Below the pieces are notes generated by a model, which saw nothing but the letters and a program-made list of their open reading frames with translations, was not told the DNA's origin and did not search any database. Below, piece by piece: positions 54,224 to 62,543 of a stretch of 64,000 nt of DNA (its first letter is position 1; each line of letters starts with the position of its first letter). The position numbers and the translations under genes were made by a program. The DNA is from Paenibacillus albiflavus (GTDB lineage Bacteria; Bacillota; Bacilli; Paenibacillales; NBRC-103111), in the NCBI RefSeq assembly GCF_004344915.1, contig NZ_SKFG01000017.1:26765-90764 (forward strand), in the 5' to 3' direction.

Positions 54224-55456
54224 ATGGAAAAAGTAGACTTGGAATTCTCGTTGCAACCTGTACCGCAAACACATCGGAATGGATTTTGGAAAATACTTGC
54301 TGTGATGCTCGGATTTACGTTCTTCTCGGCAAGCATGTGGTCAGGTGGAGCGTTAGGAAATGGCTTAACGTTCAGCACTTTTATCGGAATTGTACTGGCA
54401 GGAAATCTGATCTTAGGCATTTATACAGGAGCGCTTGCGTATATTGCGGCAAAGACGGGCTTATCGACTCACTTGCTGACTAAATATGCTTTTGGCACGA
54501 AAGGTTCCTATTTATCTTCAGGATTGCTAGGTTTTACGCAGGTAGGCTGGTTTGGTGTAGGGGTGGCGATGTTCGCAGTTCCGGTTCAAAAAGTTACTGG
54601 AATGAACGTGTATGTCCTGATTGCAATTGCAGGAATCCTGATGACGGTGACCGCGATCTATGGAATTAAAGCATTGGCGATACTCGGCATCGTAGCTGTA
54701 CCGTCGATTGCGGTATTAGGAAGCTATTCGGTCTTCGAAGCGACATCAACTGCAGGCGGTTTGCAAGGATTAATGGACTATAAGCCGACGGAAATGATGG
54801 GTCTTGCAACAGCATTGACCGTTTGTATCGGGTCCTTCATCAGTGGAGGTACGCTAACACCGGATTTTGTGCGATTCGCCAAAACGACTCGTTCAGCGGT
54901 TGTGTCGACGGTCATTGCCTTTTTCCTTGGAAATTCGTTGATGTTTCTATTTGGAGCGGTAGGCGCGATTGTGTATGGACAAGCGGATATCTCGGATGTC
55001 ATGTTTATGCAAGGTTTGATTATACCAGCTATCATTGTGCTAGGATTAAATATTTGGACGACGAATGAAAATGCGCTGTATGCATCCAGTCTGGGCTTTG
55101 CCAATATTACGAAGCTGCCTAAGAATATCATTGTTGTCTTTAATGGAATAGTAGGTACGATAATGGCGATGTGGCTGTACAATAACTTCGTAGGCTTCTT
55201 GACGGTACTAGGCTCGGTATTGCCGTCGATTGGCGCGATTCTACTAGCAGATTTCTTTATCCTGCATCGTGGATCCTATAAGAAATTCGAAGAAATGAGA
55301 TTCAAATCTGTGAATTGGATTGCGATATTGGCATGGGCCGGCGGCGTTCTGATTGCTGAGTTCGTACCTGGCATCCCGCCTATTAATTGCTTGATCGGTA
55401 CAGCGGTGCTATATATTATAGGTATGAAGTGTTTCCCGGATAAACAGCATAACTAA
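54224..55456 (+). CDS. codB: cytosine permease
   Basis: 410 residues, twelve membrane segments of the NCS1 family: FTFFSASMWSGGALGNGLTF, SGGTLTPDFVRFAKTTRSAV and TTNENALYASSLGFANITKL. Imports cytosine with H+ or Na+. The ATG at 54224 has GGAGG nine bases before; the open frame extends further 5' into the attenuator. Forms an operon with codA (22-base gap). Confidence 0.9.
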   Translation: MEKVDLEFSLQPVPQTHRNGFWKILAVMLGFTFFSASMWSGGALGNGLTFSTFIGIVLAGNLILGIYTGALAYIAAKTGLSTHLLTKYAFGTKGSYLSSGLLGFTQVGWFGVGVAMFAVPVQKVTGMNVYVLIAIAGILMTVTAIYGIKALAILGIVAVPSIAVLGSYSVFEATSTAGGLQGLMDYKPTEMMGLATALTVCIGSFISGGTLTPDFVRFAKTTRSAVVSTVIAFFLGNSLMFLFGAVGAIVYGQADISDVMFMQGLIIPAIIVLGLNIWTTNENALYASSLGFANITKLPKNIIVVFNGIVGTIMAMWLYNNFVGFLTVLGSVLPSIGAILLADFFILHRGSYKKFEEMRFKSVNWIAILAWAGGVLIAEFVPGIPPINCLIGTAVLYIIGMKCFPDKQHN

Positions 55457-55478
55457 AACGAGAAAAGGGGAATGAGCA

Positions 55479-56747
55479 GTGATTATTCAACAAGCGAAGC
55501 TTAGAGGTCGCGATGGTTTATGGAATATCGAGATTGTGGATGGAGCATTCAAGACGATTACTCAAAGTTCACTTCCTACAGAAGGACATGAGGTCATTGA
55601 TGTTAACGGGAGCTTGGTGCTTCCGCCTTTTATTGAGCCGCATATTCATTTAGACACAACCTTAACAGCAGGTGAGCCAGAGTGGAATCAGAGCGGTACG
55701 CTATTTGAAGGCATCCAGCGCTGGTCGCAGCGGAAGGAAACTCTTTCAGTAGAAGATGTCAAAACGAGAGCGAAGACTGCACTTAAATGGCAAATCGCTC
55801 AGGGTATCCAGCATGTGAGAACTCATGTGGATGTGACAGACCCTACTCTAGTAGCGCTTAAGGCGATGCTGGAAGTGAAAGAGGAGATGTCTCCTTATGT
55901 GGATCTTCAGCTTGTTGCTTTCCCACAGGAAGGTATTCTCTCCTATCCCAATGGAGTAGAACTGCTTGAAGAAGCTATGAAAATGGGGGCCGATGTGGTT
56001 GGCGGCATTCCGCATTTTGAGTTTACACGCGAGTATGGCGTAGATTCGATGAGAATCGTATTTGATCTAGCGGAAAAATATGATCGTCTCGTCGATATCC
56101 ACTGCGATGAGATTGACGATGAGCAGTCTAGATTCGTTGAGGTGGTAGCAAAGGAAGCTTATGAACGCGGCATCGGCACACGTACAACGGCCAGCCATAC
56201 AACAGCGATGGGCTCTTATAATGATGCATATGCGTACAAGCTGTTCCGTCTGCTGAAGATGTCGAAGATCAATTTTGTATCCAATCCACTTGTGAACATT
56301 CATTTGCAAGGACGTTTTGATACGTATCCCAAGCGTAGAGGCTTAACACGGGTAAAAGAGCTTCAAGAAGCGGGACTTAATGTGTGCTTCGGTCATGATG
56401 ATATTTTTGACCCATGGTATCCGCTAGGGACAGGCAATATGCTTCAAGTTCTGCATATGGGCATTCATGCTTCACAGCTTATGGGCTATGAGCAGATCGT
56501 GAACAGTATCGATATGATTACGAAGAACAGCGCGACTACGCTGCAAATTGAGGATAAATACGGGATTGAGACAGGCAAGCCAGCCAACTTTATCGTATTG
56601 AATGCGGAGAACGAGTATGAGGTAATTCGCAAGCAGGCTGCGGTACGCTACTCTTTCCGTAACGGTAAGATCATTGCTGAGACAAAACCGAGTGAGACGA
56701 GCGTGCAGCTGGGCGGTATGAGCGAGACCGTTACTTTTCAAAAATAA
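55479..56747 (+). CDS. codA: cytosine deaminase
   Basis: 422 residues from GTG 55479. TIM-barrel amidohydrolase: [20 protein letters not shown] (HxH metal motif), [57 protein letters not shown] and [19 protein letters not shown]. Converts cytosine to uracil. Paired with codB under the PyrR leader, so it belongs to pyrimidine salvage. Confidence 0.93.
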   Translation: MIIQQAKLRGRDGLWNIEIVDGAFKTITQSSLPTEGHEVIDVNGSLVLPPFIEPHIHLDTTLTAGEPEWNQSGTLFEGIQRWSQRKETLSVEDVKTRAKTALKWQIAQGIQHVRTHVDVTDPTLVALKAMLEVKEEMSPYVDLQLVAFPQEGILSYPNGVELLEEAMKMGADVVGGIPHFEFTREYGVDSMRIVFDLAEKYDRLVDIHCDEIDDEQSRFVEVVAKEAYERGIGTRTTASHTTAMGSYNDAYAYKLFRLLKMSKINFVSNPLVNIHLQGRFDTYPKRRGLTRVKELQEAGLNVCFGHDDIFDPWYPLGTGNMLQVLHMGIHASQLMGYEQIVNSIDMITKNSATTLQIEDKYGIETGKPANFIVLNAENEYEVIRKQAAVRYSFRNGKIIAETKPSETSVQLGGMSETVTFQK

Positions 56748-56762
56748 ATATGAAGCAGACCT

Positions 56763-56790
56763 TAGGGTCTGCTTTTTATATTACATCGGT
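56763..56790 (+). terminator. codBA terminator
   Basis: AGCAGAC (56764-56770) pairs with GTCTGCT (56777-56783), then T run. Confidence 0.85.
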
Positions 56791-56868
56791 ACTAGCAATA
56801 GAATAAGAAAGTAAGTACATTATATTTGTAGGATAAAATATAGAAATTAGAATTTAAGGGGCGTCAGC

Positions 56869-57348
56869 ATGAATATACAGATTATTACGGTTGGGAAATT
56901 AAAAGAACGCTATTTGGTACAAGGCATAGCGGAATATGCTAAGCGCCTTGGTGCGTACGCCAAGGTGCAGTTCGTTGAGGTGCCTGATGAGAAGGCACCT
57001 GAGAGCATGAGCGCAGCGGAAGAGGAGCAGGTTCGCCGCAAGGAAGGCGAACGCATCCTCTCCTCGCTGCGCGAGGACAGCTACGCCATCGCGCTCGCGA
57101 TCGATGGCGATCAGTTGGCAAGCGAGCAGCTGGCCGCGCGCTTGCAGGATTTGGCCACCTATGGGCGGAGCCAGGTGGCCTTTATCATCGGCGGCAGCCT
57201 CGGGCTAAGCCCCGAGGTGCTGCGCCGCGCCGACATGCGGCTATCCTTTGGCCGCATGACATTGCCGCACCAGCTGATGCGGCTGGTGCTGGTGGAGCAG
57301 ATTTATCGTGCGTTTAAGATAAGTCGGGGGGAACCGTATCATAAGTAG
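56869..57348 (+). CDS. rlmH: 23S rRNA pseudouridine-1915 N3-methyltransferase RlmH
   Basis: 159 residues, SPOUT family: [40 protein letters not shown] and [36 protein letters not shown] at the end. It methylates pseudouridine 1915 (E. coli numbering) in helix 69 of 23S rRNA. The region from about 56960 to 57300 is clearly richer in G+C than its surroundings. The last 18 bases are the first of three repeats that delimit SCC-like cassettes; this end is also the attB of staphylococcal SCC elements. Confidence 0.96.
   Translation: MNIQIITVGKLKERYLVQGIAEYAKRLGAYAKVQFVEVPDEKAPESMSAAEEEQVRRKEGERILSSLREDSYAIALAIDGDQLASEQLAARLQDLATYGRSQVAFIIGGSLGLSPEVLRRADMRLSFGRMTLPHQLMRLVLVEQIYRAFKISRGEPYHK
57331..57348 (+). 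repeat. att-like direct repeat DR1 (3' end of rlmH)
   Basis: GAACCGTATCATAAGTAG, encoding E-P-Y-H-K-stop. It differs from the published SCC repeat consensus GARGCDTATCAYAARTRR only at base 4. The 31 bases 57328-57358 match 61631-61661 at 30 positions. Confidence 0.85.
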
Positions 57349-57688
57349 GGCGAAATTTTTTTGGAGAAAACTCGCAGGTACCTTCAAAATCACTTTAACC
57401 GACATGGGTTTGGGATGGGCCATGCTCGCCGGAAAAGTCAACGAAAACGGGCTTCAGCGTCCTTTTAGGGGTCAAAGAACGATGCGATACCTGGACACCA
57501 CTGAAAAAGTCCCTCAACCCCAAAAGAGACAGCTTCCTATTTTTTTAGAGGAGGCTGTCTCTTTTTTTCGGTATAATCAGATCATTAATCAAAGGCTGGT
57601 GGTTCCGATGTTTCCGAAGCAATAGAGTTTTATCTTGAGTCCGTATACACTGCGATAACAAACGCCGGATGTTGAATTTCTGGTAGTG
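57349..57688. other. left end of cassette 1, non-coding
   Basis: About 340 bases with no convincing gene. It contains a terminator-like hairpin at 57525-57569. The rest may be decayed sequence. Confidence 0.5.
57525..57569 (+). terminator. strong hairpin in cassette 1
   Basis: AAAGAGACAGC (57525-57535) pairs with GCTGTCTCTTT (57554-57564) followed by T run; it could terminate rlmH read-through into the cassette. Confidence 0.7.
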
Positions 57689-58123
57689 CTATACCTCAAA
57701 AGAAACCAATCCGGCAGTCTCATAATCCACGATGACAAAAACATCCTTGATGTGAATTTCAAAAACATCCAATGTGTCGCCAATGGCTGCGAGCGTCTCA
57801 TCATATCCGGGAATTTTTTGGATAAACAGGTCCTTGATCTCTTCTATGGTGTACCTGCTCTTATGTACAACTGCATGATTGGAGCGGGCATGCGGCACGG
57901 AAGACCCATCAGAGGGGACGGTTGTGAAGGCAACATTGTTATTTTGAGAAAACTCAGCCACCTTCTGATTCTCCCTGTCTGTCGCAAAATACAGGATTCC
58001 CGGCTTGCTGGCATCATAGCAGAAGTTGACAATCCTTACATTGGGTAGACCTGCTACCGCTGTTGCCAGAGCAATTTCGTTGGTCTTGTCTAATGTGTGG
58101 TAAAATTCGTTCTTATAATCCAC
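57689..58123 (-). CDS. pyridoxamine 5'-phosphate oxidase-like protein
   Basis: 144 residues: ALATAVAGLPNVRIVNFCYD and ILYFATDRENQKVAEFSQNN, then VDYETAGLVSFEV. This is the split beta-barrel fold of PNPOx-like flavin- or F420-binding proteins; the reaction is unknown. AGGAGG precedes the ATG. Divergent from the WYL regulator next to it, which may control it. Confidence 0.8.
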   Translation of the reverse strand: MDYKNEFYHTLDKTNEIALATAVAGLPNVRIVNFCYDASKPGILYFATDRENQKVAEFSQNNNVAFTTVPSDGSSVPHARSNHAVVHKSRYTIEEIKDLFIQKIPGYDETLAAIGDTLDVFEIHIKDVFVIVDYETAGLVSFEV

Positions 58124-58220
58124 TTATATTTCCTCCTTAGCATTTGATAAACTTAGTATAGCAATGTATCGCTGACAGCTTTTATGTCAGTCATAGTACA
58201 TAAATTTCAGGGGGATGATT

Positions 58221-59150
58221 ATGAAGCTGGAACGAATGATTGCTATCATTATGCTGCTCTTGCAAAGAGAGAAGATGGGCGGGAAAGAGCTGGCCGAGCT
58301 GTTTGAAGTTTCACTTAGAACCATTTATCGTGACATTGAAACAATTAATCAAGCAGGTATCCCGATTGTGACCAGCTCCGGTGTAGGCGGGGGAATTGGG
58401 ATCATGAATCAGTATAAGATAGAAAAAGGTTTTTTTACCGTCAAGGACATTACCGCTATGCTGATGGGGCTTGGCTTTATATCCAATACATTATCCGGTG
58501 AGGAAACCACTGCTACCCTGGCCAAAGTAAAGAGCTTTATCCCGGAGGATAAACAGCATGAAATTACGCTGAAAGCCAACCAAATCTCTTTTGACTTATC
58601 CGCTTGGCTGGGCAGCAATGATCTGCAGACCAAAGTTGAAGTGATTCGAACAGCCTTGGAACATTGCAGCATACTGTCTTTTATGTATCTAAGCGCTAAA
58701 GGAGACAAGGTCATGCGGACCCTGGAGCCTCATCGTCTTTTATTGAAAGAAAATCATTGGTACGTGCAGGGGTATTGTTTGAACCGGCAGCAATTTCGGG
58801 TATTCAAGCTATCCCGCATATCTGAAATGGAGAGAACAGAAGACCGGTTTACCATGCGTGAGGTTCCCCCGGCTTTTTCAGAGTTTACAGATACCATGTC
58901 CAGGAAAATGCAAAAAATAAAATTGCAGCTTGACCATTCCATCCTCGACCGGATATTGGATTATTGCGGAGAAGAGAACATTACTCCCCTCGGTAATGGA
59001 AAATTCTATGCATATTTTGATTTTATTGAAGATGATTATGGTTACGGAATCCTAATGAGCTTCGGAAATAAATGCCAATGCATTGAACCTGAGCATGTGC
59101 GCAATGAAATGAAGAGACGGCTCAATGATTCAATAAAAGCATATTTTTGA
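58221..59150 (+). CDS. WYL-domain HTH regulator (YafY-like)
   Basis: 309 residues. N-terminal DeoR-type winged helix (RMIAIIMLLLQREKMGGKEL, FEVSLRTIYRDIETINQAGI) and a C-terminal WYL domain (CSILSFMYLSAKGDKVMRTL, HWYVQGYCLNRQQFRVFKLS). Such regulators sense ligands or nucleic acid. ATG 58221 lies six bases after GGGGG. Within cassette 1, divergent to the PNPOx-like gene. Confidence 0.87.
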   Translation: MKLERMIAIIMLLLQREKMGGKELAELFEVSLRTIYRDIETINQAGIPIVTSSGVGGGIGIMNQYKIEKGFFTVKDITAMLMGLGFISNTLSGEETTATLAKVKSFIPEDKQHEITLKANQISFDLSAWLGSNDLQTKVEVIRTALEHCSILSFMYLSAKGDKVMRTLEPHRLLLKENHWYVQGYCLNRQQFRVFKLSRISEMERTEDRFTMREVPPAFSEFTDTMSRKMQKIKLQLDHSILDRILDYCGEENITPLGNGKFYAYFDFIEDDYGYGILMSFGNKCQCIEPEHVRNEMKRRLNDSIKAYF

Positions 59151-59443
59151 AATACAATACAAAGAAACCACTCTTCTTATGGCAACGCCGCTCACCACCG
59201 GAGAAATGCCGGATCAGGCATGTTTTTCATTATATATGCGCAGCCACAATCAAATTAGGCACGTCTTTACTTGATAATGAAAAAAGCACTGCTTCAAGGT
59301 ATCCTTGTCTTCGTCAACAACCGGAATTCTTTTCGATAAATGGTTTGGTTTCCTTGCCAAGGTTTGCTAAGAACTTTGATTCAACTTATATTATGAATGC
59401 AATCAAAAATTTTGTGAAAAACTTGCCCTTTAGCCATCGCGGT
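59151..59443. other. right end of cassette 1, non-coding
   Basis: An open frame runs through it and ends in the DR2 repeat, but it has no Shine-Dalgarno and biased, non-protein-like composition. Treated as non-coding. Confidence 0.5.
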
Positions 59444-59461
59444 GAACCGTATCACAAGTAA
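59444..59461 (+). repeat. att-like direct repeat DR2
   Basis: GAACCGTATCACAAGTAA; two differences from DR1 (T to C, G to A), both at degenerate positions of the SCC consensus. It is flanked by an 11-base perfect inverted repeat, AAAAACTTGCC (59417-59427 region) and GGCAAGTTTTT (59463-59473). Confidence 0.85.
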
Positions 59462-59525
59462 CGGCAAGTTTTTATTGTACAACTCGAAAGAAATGGAACA
59501 GCTAGGCTATTCGTCAGGAGGCTGG

Positions 59526-59573
59526 ATGGAACTTTTTACCGATACTCCAAGCAATGGGATTCAAATGGTTTGA
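59526..59573 (+). CDS. candidate 15-residue leader peptide before the ABC-F gene
   Basis: MELFTDTPSNGIQMV-stop, preceded by AGGAGG four bases before the ATG. It ends 91 bases upstream of the ABC-F start. Leader peptides that sense antibiotic-stalled ribosomes precede several ABC-F genes. It could instead be chance; the promoter at 59592 lies downstream of it. Confidence 0.3.
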   Translation: MELFTDTPSNGIQMV

Positions 59574-59591
59574 AGTTGGTTGTAAACAGTG

Positions 59592-59620
59592 TTACACTCA
59601 AAATCTATATTTTGTAATAC
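59592..59620 (+). promoter_or_regulatory. candidate promoter of the ABC-F gene
   Basis: TTACAC (59592-59597), a 17-base spacer and TAATAC (59615-59620), 45 bases before the GTG. Confidence 0.4.
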
Positions 59621-59664
59621 ACCTAAGAATAGTCACTATTTTAGATATAAAGGAAGGTAATACT

Positions 59665-61404
59665 GTGATAAAGGTTGATAACTTATCTTTCTCATTCTCG
59701 CAAAAAGAACTATATAAAAACATTTCATTTACGCTTGAAGAGGCACAACATTGCGCTTTTATAGGTACGAGTGGCAATGGGAAAAGTACATTAATAGATA
59801 TACTGATGGATCCAGAAAGATATTTGTTCGAGGGCAAATTAGAAGTTGACCCGACTTGCAAAATTGGGCATGTAAGTCAATTCCCTCAACAAGATAAAAC
59901 GAAAGAAACAACAGTTTTTGAATATATAGCGGAAGAATTTATTAAGATACAAAATGAAATAACATCTATTTGTACAGAGATGGAAACATCATCGGATATT
60001 GATTCATTATTAGAAAAGTATCAATTAGCTTTAGACGCATTTGATTCAATCGGTGGGGATGATTTTGAGAGCAAAATTAATAAGAAACTAAATCTAGCAA
60101 ACCTCATGAAGCTAAAAGATGTTAGGGTATCCGATCTGAGTGGTGGGGAATTCAAACTTATTCAAGTGATGAAGGAAATGCTTAGTAGTCCAGACTTAAT
60201 GATTATGGACGAACCCGATGTATTTTTAGATTTTGAAAACCTAAATGCGCTCAGAAATCTTATTAATTCTCACAAAGGAATACTGCTAGTTGTTACGCAC
60301 AACCGATATCTATTGAATCATTGTTTCAACAAAATTATACACCTTGAAAATAAAGAGATCCAAGAGTTTGATGGACGATATATTGATTATAACTTCTCAT
60401 TACTTCAGACTAAAATTGAGTTGCAAGAAATCGCAGTCGCTGAACAAGAAGAAATTGAGAGATACGATAACATCATTGATAATCTTAGAGCTATCGCGAC
60501 TGTTAATGCAGATGCATCTAGAGGGAGAGCACTAAAAGCCAGAGTTAAGTTTCAAGAAAGATTGGAAGCACGTAGAATTAAAGCGCCATTTGTTGATATG
60601 AAGCAACCGAATATTCGTTTTGATATGGATCATGAAATGGAAGATACCGTTGTTGTAAATGTTAATAATTATCGTGTTGCCTTTGATGAGCTGCTGCTAG
60701 ACCATGTTAACTTTGAGATAAAATCTACGGATAAAGTAGCCATTATTGGTTCAAATGGTACCGGGAAAACGACTTTACTCCGAGATATCTATAAAAACAA
60801 TCAGGATTCAATTGAAATAAATGCTGATGTTAAAGTGGCTTATTTATCTCAGATTCAAGGCGAAATGCTAAAGGATTCTAATACAATACTCGAAGAATTC
60901 ATCGATGCTGGGTTTAAAACGTATGATGAGATTAGATCGTATATTTCTGGCTATGGGTTTGAAGGAGAAATCGTTAATCAGAAGATAGAATCTCTATCTG
61001 GTGGAGAAAAAAATACGCTTCAATTGGCCAAAGTTGCTGCCAGTAAAGCAAACGTATTGCTTCTAGATGAACCGACAAGCCATTTAGACACCTATTCACA
61101 AATCGCATTGGAGAAAGCCATTGAAGACTATAAAGGTGCGATTCTCATGATTTCTCATGATTTCTATTCTGTTGTAAATGGTATGGATTATGTTTTAATC
61201 ATCGACGATAAGACGATAAGAAAAATGAGTATGCGTAAATTTAGACAGATGATTTATGCTAGTCATTTTAATAAAAACTATTTAGAAGCTGAACAAAATA
61301 AAAAAGCAGTTGAAATGAAAATAGAATTGGCTTTAAAAAATACTGATTTTGAATCTGCAAAAGTATTGGTTGATGAGCTAGAAGAGCTGATTAAGTTGCT
61401 TTAA
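59665..61404 (+). CDS. ABC-F family ATPase (ribosome-protection type)
   Basis: 579 residues from GTG 59665 with AAGGAAGG upstream. Two nucleotide-binding domains without membrane segments. NBD1: Walker A GTSGNGKSTL, signature LSGGEFKLIQV, Walker B LMIMDEPDVFLD. NBD2: Walker A GSNGTGKTTL, signature LSGGEKNTLQLA, Walker B VLLLDEPTSHLD. A charged linker lies between them and there is a C-terminal coiled coil. ABC-F proteins bind the ribosomal E site; many confer resistance to macrolides, lincosamides, streptogramins or pleuromutilins. NBD1's DVFLD in place of NHLD is seen in the Bacillota subgroup. Specificity is unknown. Confidence 0.85.
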   Translation: MIKVDNLSFSFSQKELYKNISFTLEEAQHCAFIGTSGNGKSTLIDILMDPERYLFEGKLEVDPTCKIGHVSQFPQQDKTKETTVFEYIAEEFIKIQNEITSICTEMETSSDIDSLLEKYQLALDAFDSIGGDDFESKINKKLNLANLMKLKDVRVSDLSGGEFKLIQVMKEMLSSPDLMIMDEPDVFLDFENLNALRNLINSHKGILLVVTHNRYLLNHCFNKIIHLENKEIQEFDGRYIDYNFSLLQTKIELQEIAVAEQEEIERYDNIIDNLRAIATVNADASRGRALKARVKFQERLEARRIKAPFVDMKQPNIRFDMDHEMEDTVVVNVNNYRVAFDELLLDHVNFEIKSTDKVAIIGSNGTGKTTLLRDIYKNNQDSIEINADVKVAYLSQIQGEMLKDSNTILEEFIDAGFKTYDEIRSYISGYGFEGEIVNQKIESLSGGEKNTLQLAKVAASKANVLLLDEPTSHLDTYSQIALEKAIEDYKGAILMISHDFYSVVNGMDYVLIIDDKTIRKMSMRKFRQMIYASHFNKNYLEAEQNKKAVEMKIELALKNTDFESAKVLVDELEELIKLL

Positions 61405-61428
61405 AATACACCCCTCTTATTGAAATGG

Positions 61429-61453
61429 AGACCCCTCGAAAAAGGGGTCTTTG
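61429..61453 (+). terminator. terminator of the ABC-F gene
   Basis: AGACCCC pairs with GGGGTCT around TCGAAAAA, followed by TT. Confidence 0.7.
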
Positions 61454-61633
61454 TACTAGGTTAAGAATATGATATTTGCAAGATTCTGAATTTGATTCGG
61501 TTTGCAAGGGGAGGTACCATATGAGTTCATTCTTAACGTTATAGAAAAGCTAAAGTTGAACGTCTTGAATATGAGCATAGGGCCCTCTTAGTTTAAAAGG
61601 TGTCCTAAAAATTCGCCGTTAGAGTGATATGGG

Positions 61634-61651
61634 GAACCGTATCACAAGTAG
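61634..61651 (+). repeat. att-like direct repeat DR3
   Basis: GAACCGTATCACAAGTAG; one difference from DR1 and one from DR2. Its right flank GGGCGAAATTT is the same as the flank of DR1. Confidence 0.85.
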
Positions 61652-61742
61652 GGCGAAATTTATGGCTGTTGGATTGTAAAGGGACTACAATGTTTCAATA
61701 GTGCTACTTGTTGATATAAAACGGAGAAAAGTGAGTGCTTGA

Positions 61743-62146
61743 GGTACGGGTACCGTTGCGGATGAGAACACGGTGAAGAAGTGGGACGGGAGTAGACGAG
61801 CCCGCGAAATTTGGAATCAAGATCATACGTTGGCATCAGCCATGCGTTATCCGTTGTGTGGTACTATCACAAGCGATGGCTCGCGATATTGGCAAGGAAT
61901 GAATGCAAGAATGGGTGAATAGAGCGGATTATGGCAGCAAGGACTTTAGCGGCGGGATCGACCGAATTTGGTTAAATAGCTCACTGAAGATATCTACGGT
62001 TGAGGAAGTCGATTTCCTCGCGGATCATCATCCAGGAAGAGAATGATGAATATGCGATATACAGGAAAACGGGAGGAAGCGATAAGCCCTCTTTCGGATG
62101 GTATGTCGGGTTCATTAAAATGGAGGACCATACTTGTCCATTCTAG
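61743..62146 (+). pseudogene. class D beta-lactamase remnant
   Basis: Class D motifs are readable across three frames: VADENTVKKWDG and WNQDHTLASAMRY (61756-61850), SVVWYYHK (frameshifted), QAMARDIGKE then a stop, MQEWVNRADYGSKDFSGGID, RIWLNSSLKISTVEEVDFL (to ~62020), and after another shift IYRKTGGSDKPSFGWYVGFI (62058-62117). These correspond to the WNQDxTL, YGN, SGGIDxFWL and KTG-GWxVG blocks of OXA-type enzymes. The 5' part with the active-site STFK is absent. There are at least two frameshifts and one internal stop. The truncated end lies ~90 bases from DR3. Confidence 0.8.
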
Positions 62147-62543
62147 GATGGCATGCCGATATCGTACAAACCGCGCTCACCCTGATGCAATACCGTCGCG
62201 AGTAATCGCAAGACCGCATCATTTTTTTCTAGGTAGGGGCTGGAGATTGAAGAGGCTCAATTAGCTCGGTTATGAGCGGATGCGGGTCTTTTTTGTGATG
62301 CCTTATACGGAGAGTCGTTTTTCACGCCGATTACGATGTGGGCTGGCTTCCAAGGTGGCGAGATGGCTATCTAACGCCTGATCAGCACGAACGCACGTAC
62401 AGTGAAACAGTGTAATGTTCCCGATTTTTAATTACATAAATTTACATTATCTATTAAGAATCCATTAAGATTCAAGTAAAAATTATCTAGTAAAATATAG
62501 AGTGGTGCAATCGAATAATAATAGAAGAGGGTGCAACAGGCAC
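62147..62543. other. intergenic region before the LRR/FN3 gene
   Basis: The first ~100 bases are probably further decayed beta-lactamase sequence. GACCGCATC (about 62212-62220) pairs with GATGCGGGTC (about 62279-62288), followed by TTTTTT, forming a terminator-like stem with a large loop. Nothing else nameable. Confidence 0.4.

Larger units (their letters stand above)
57349..59461. mobile_element. SCC-like cassette 1 (PNPOx-like protein and WYL regulator)
   Basis: Bounded by DR1 and DR2. The inner ends form an imperfect inverted repeat: AGGGCGAAATTTTT after DR1 and the complement AGGGCAAGTTTTT before DR2. Cargo is a flavin-binding-type protein and a divergent WYL regulator. No recombinase. 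Confidence 0.65.
59462..61651. mobile_element. SCC-like cassette 2 (ABC-F protein)
   Basis: Bounded by DR2 and DR3. Its inner ends are inverted repeats: TAACGGCAAGTTTTTA at the left and the complement TAACGGCGAATTTTTA at the right (14 of 16 identical). Cargo is a single ABC-F ATPase with a leader region. No recombinase. Confidence 0.68.

Noticed and set aside
57404..57625. Small + strand frame in the left end of cassette 1
   Set aside because: No Shine-Dalgarno; runs through a terminator hairpin; no recognisable family.
59147..59461. Open frame of 104 codons ending in -GEPYHK like RlmH
   Set aside because: No Shine-Dalgarno, non-protein-like composition, overlaps the end of the WYL gene. 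The -GEPYHK ending is explained by the att-like repeat DR2.
61865..61873. TATCACAAG as a possible fourth att-like repeat
   Set aside because: Only 9 of 18 bases match, and it lies inside the class D beta-lactamase remnant, where the bases are explained by that gene's coding sequence.
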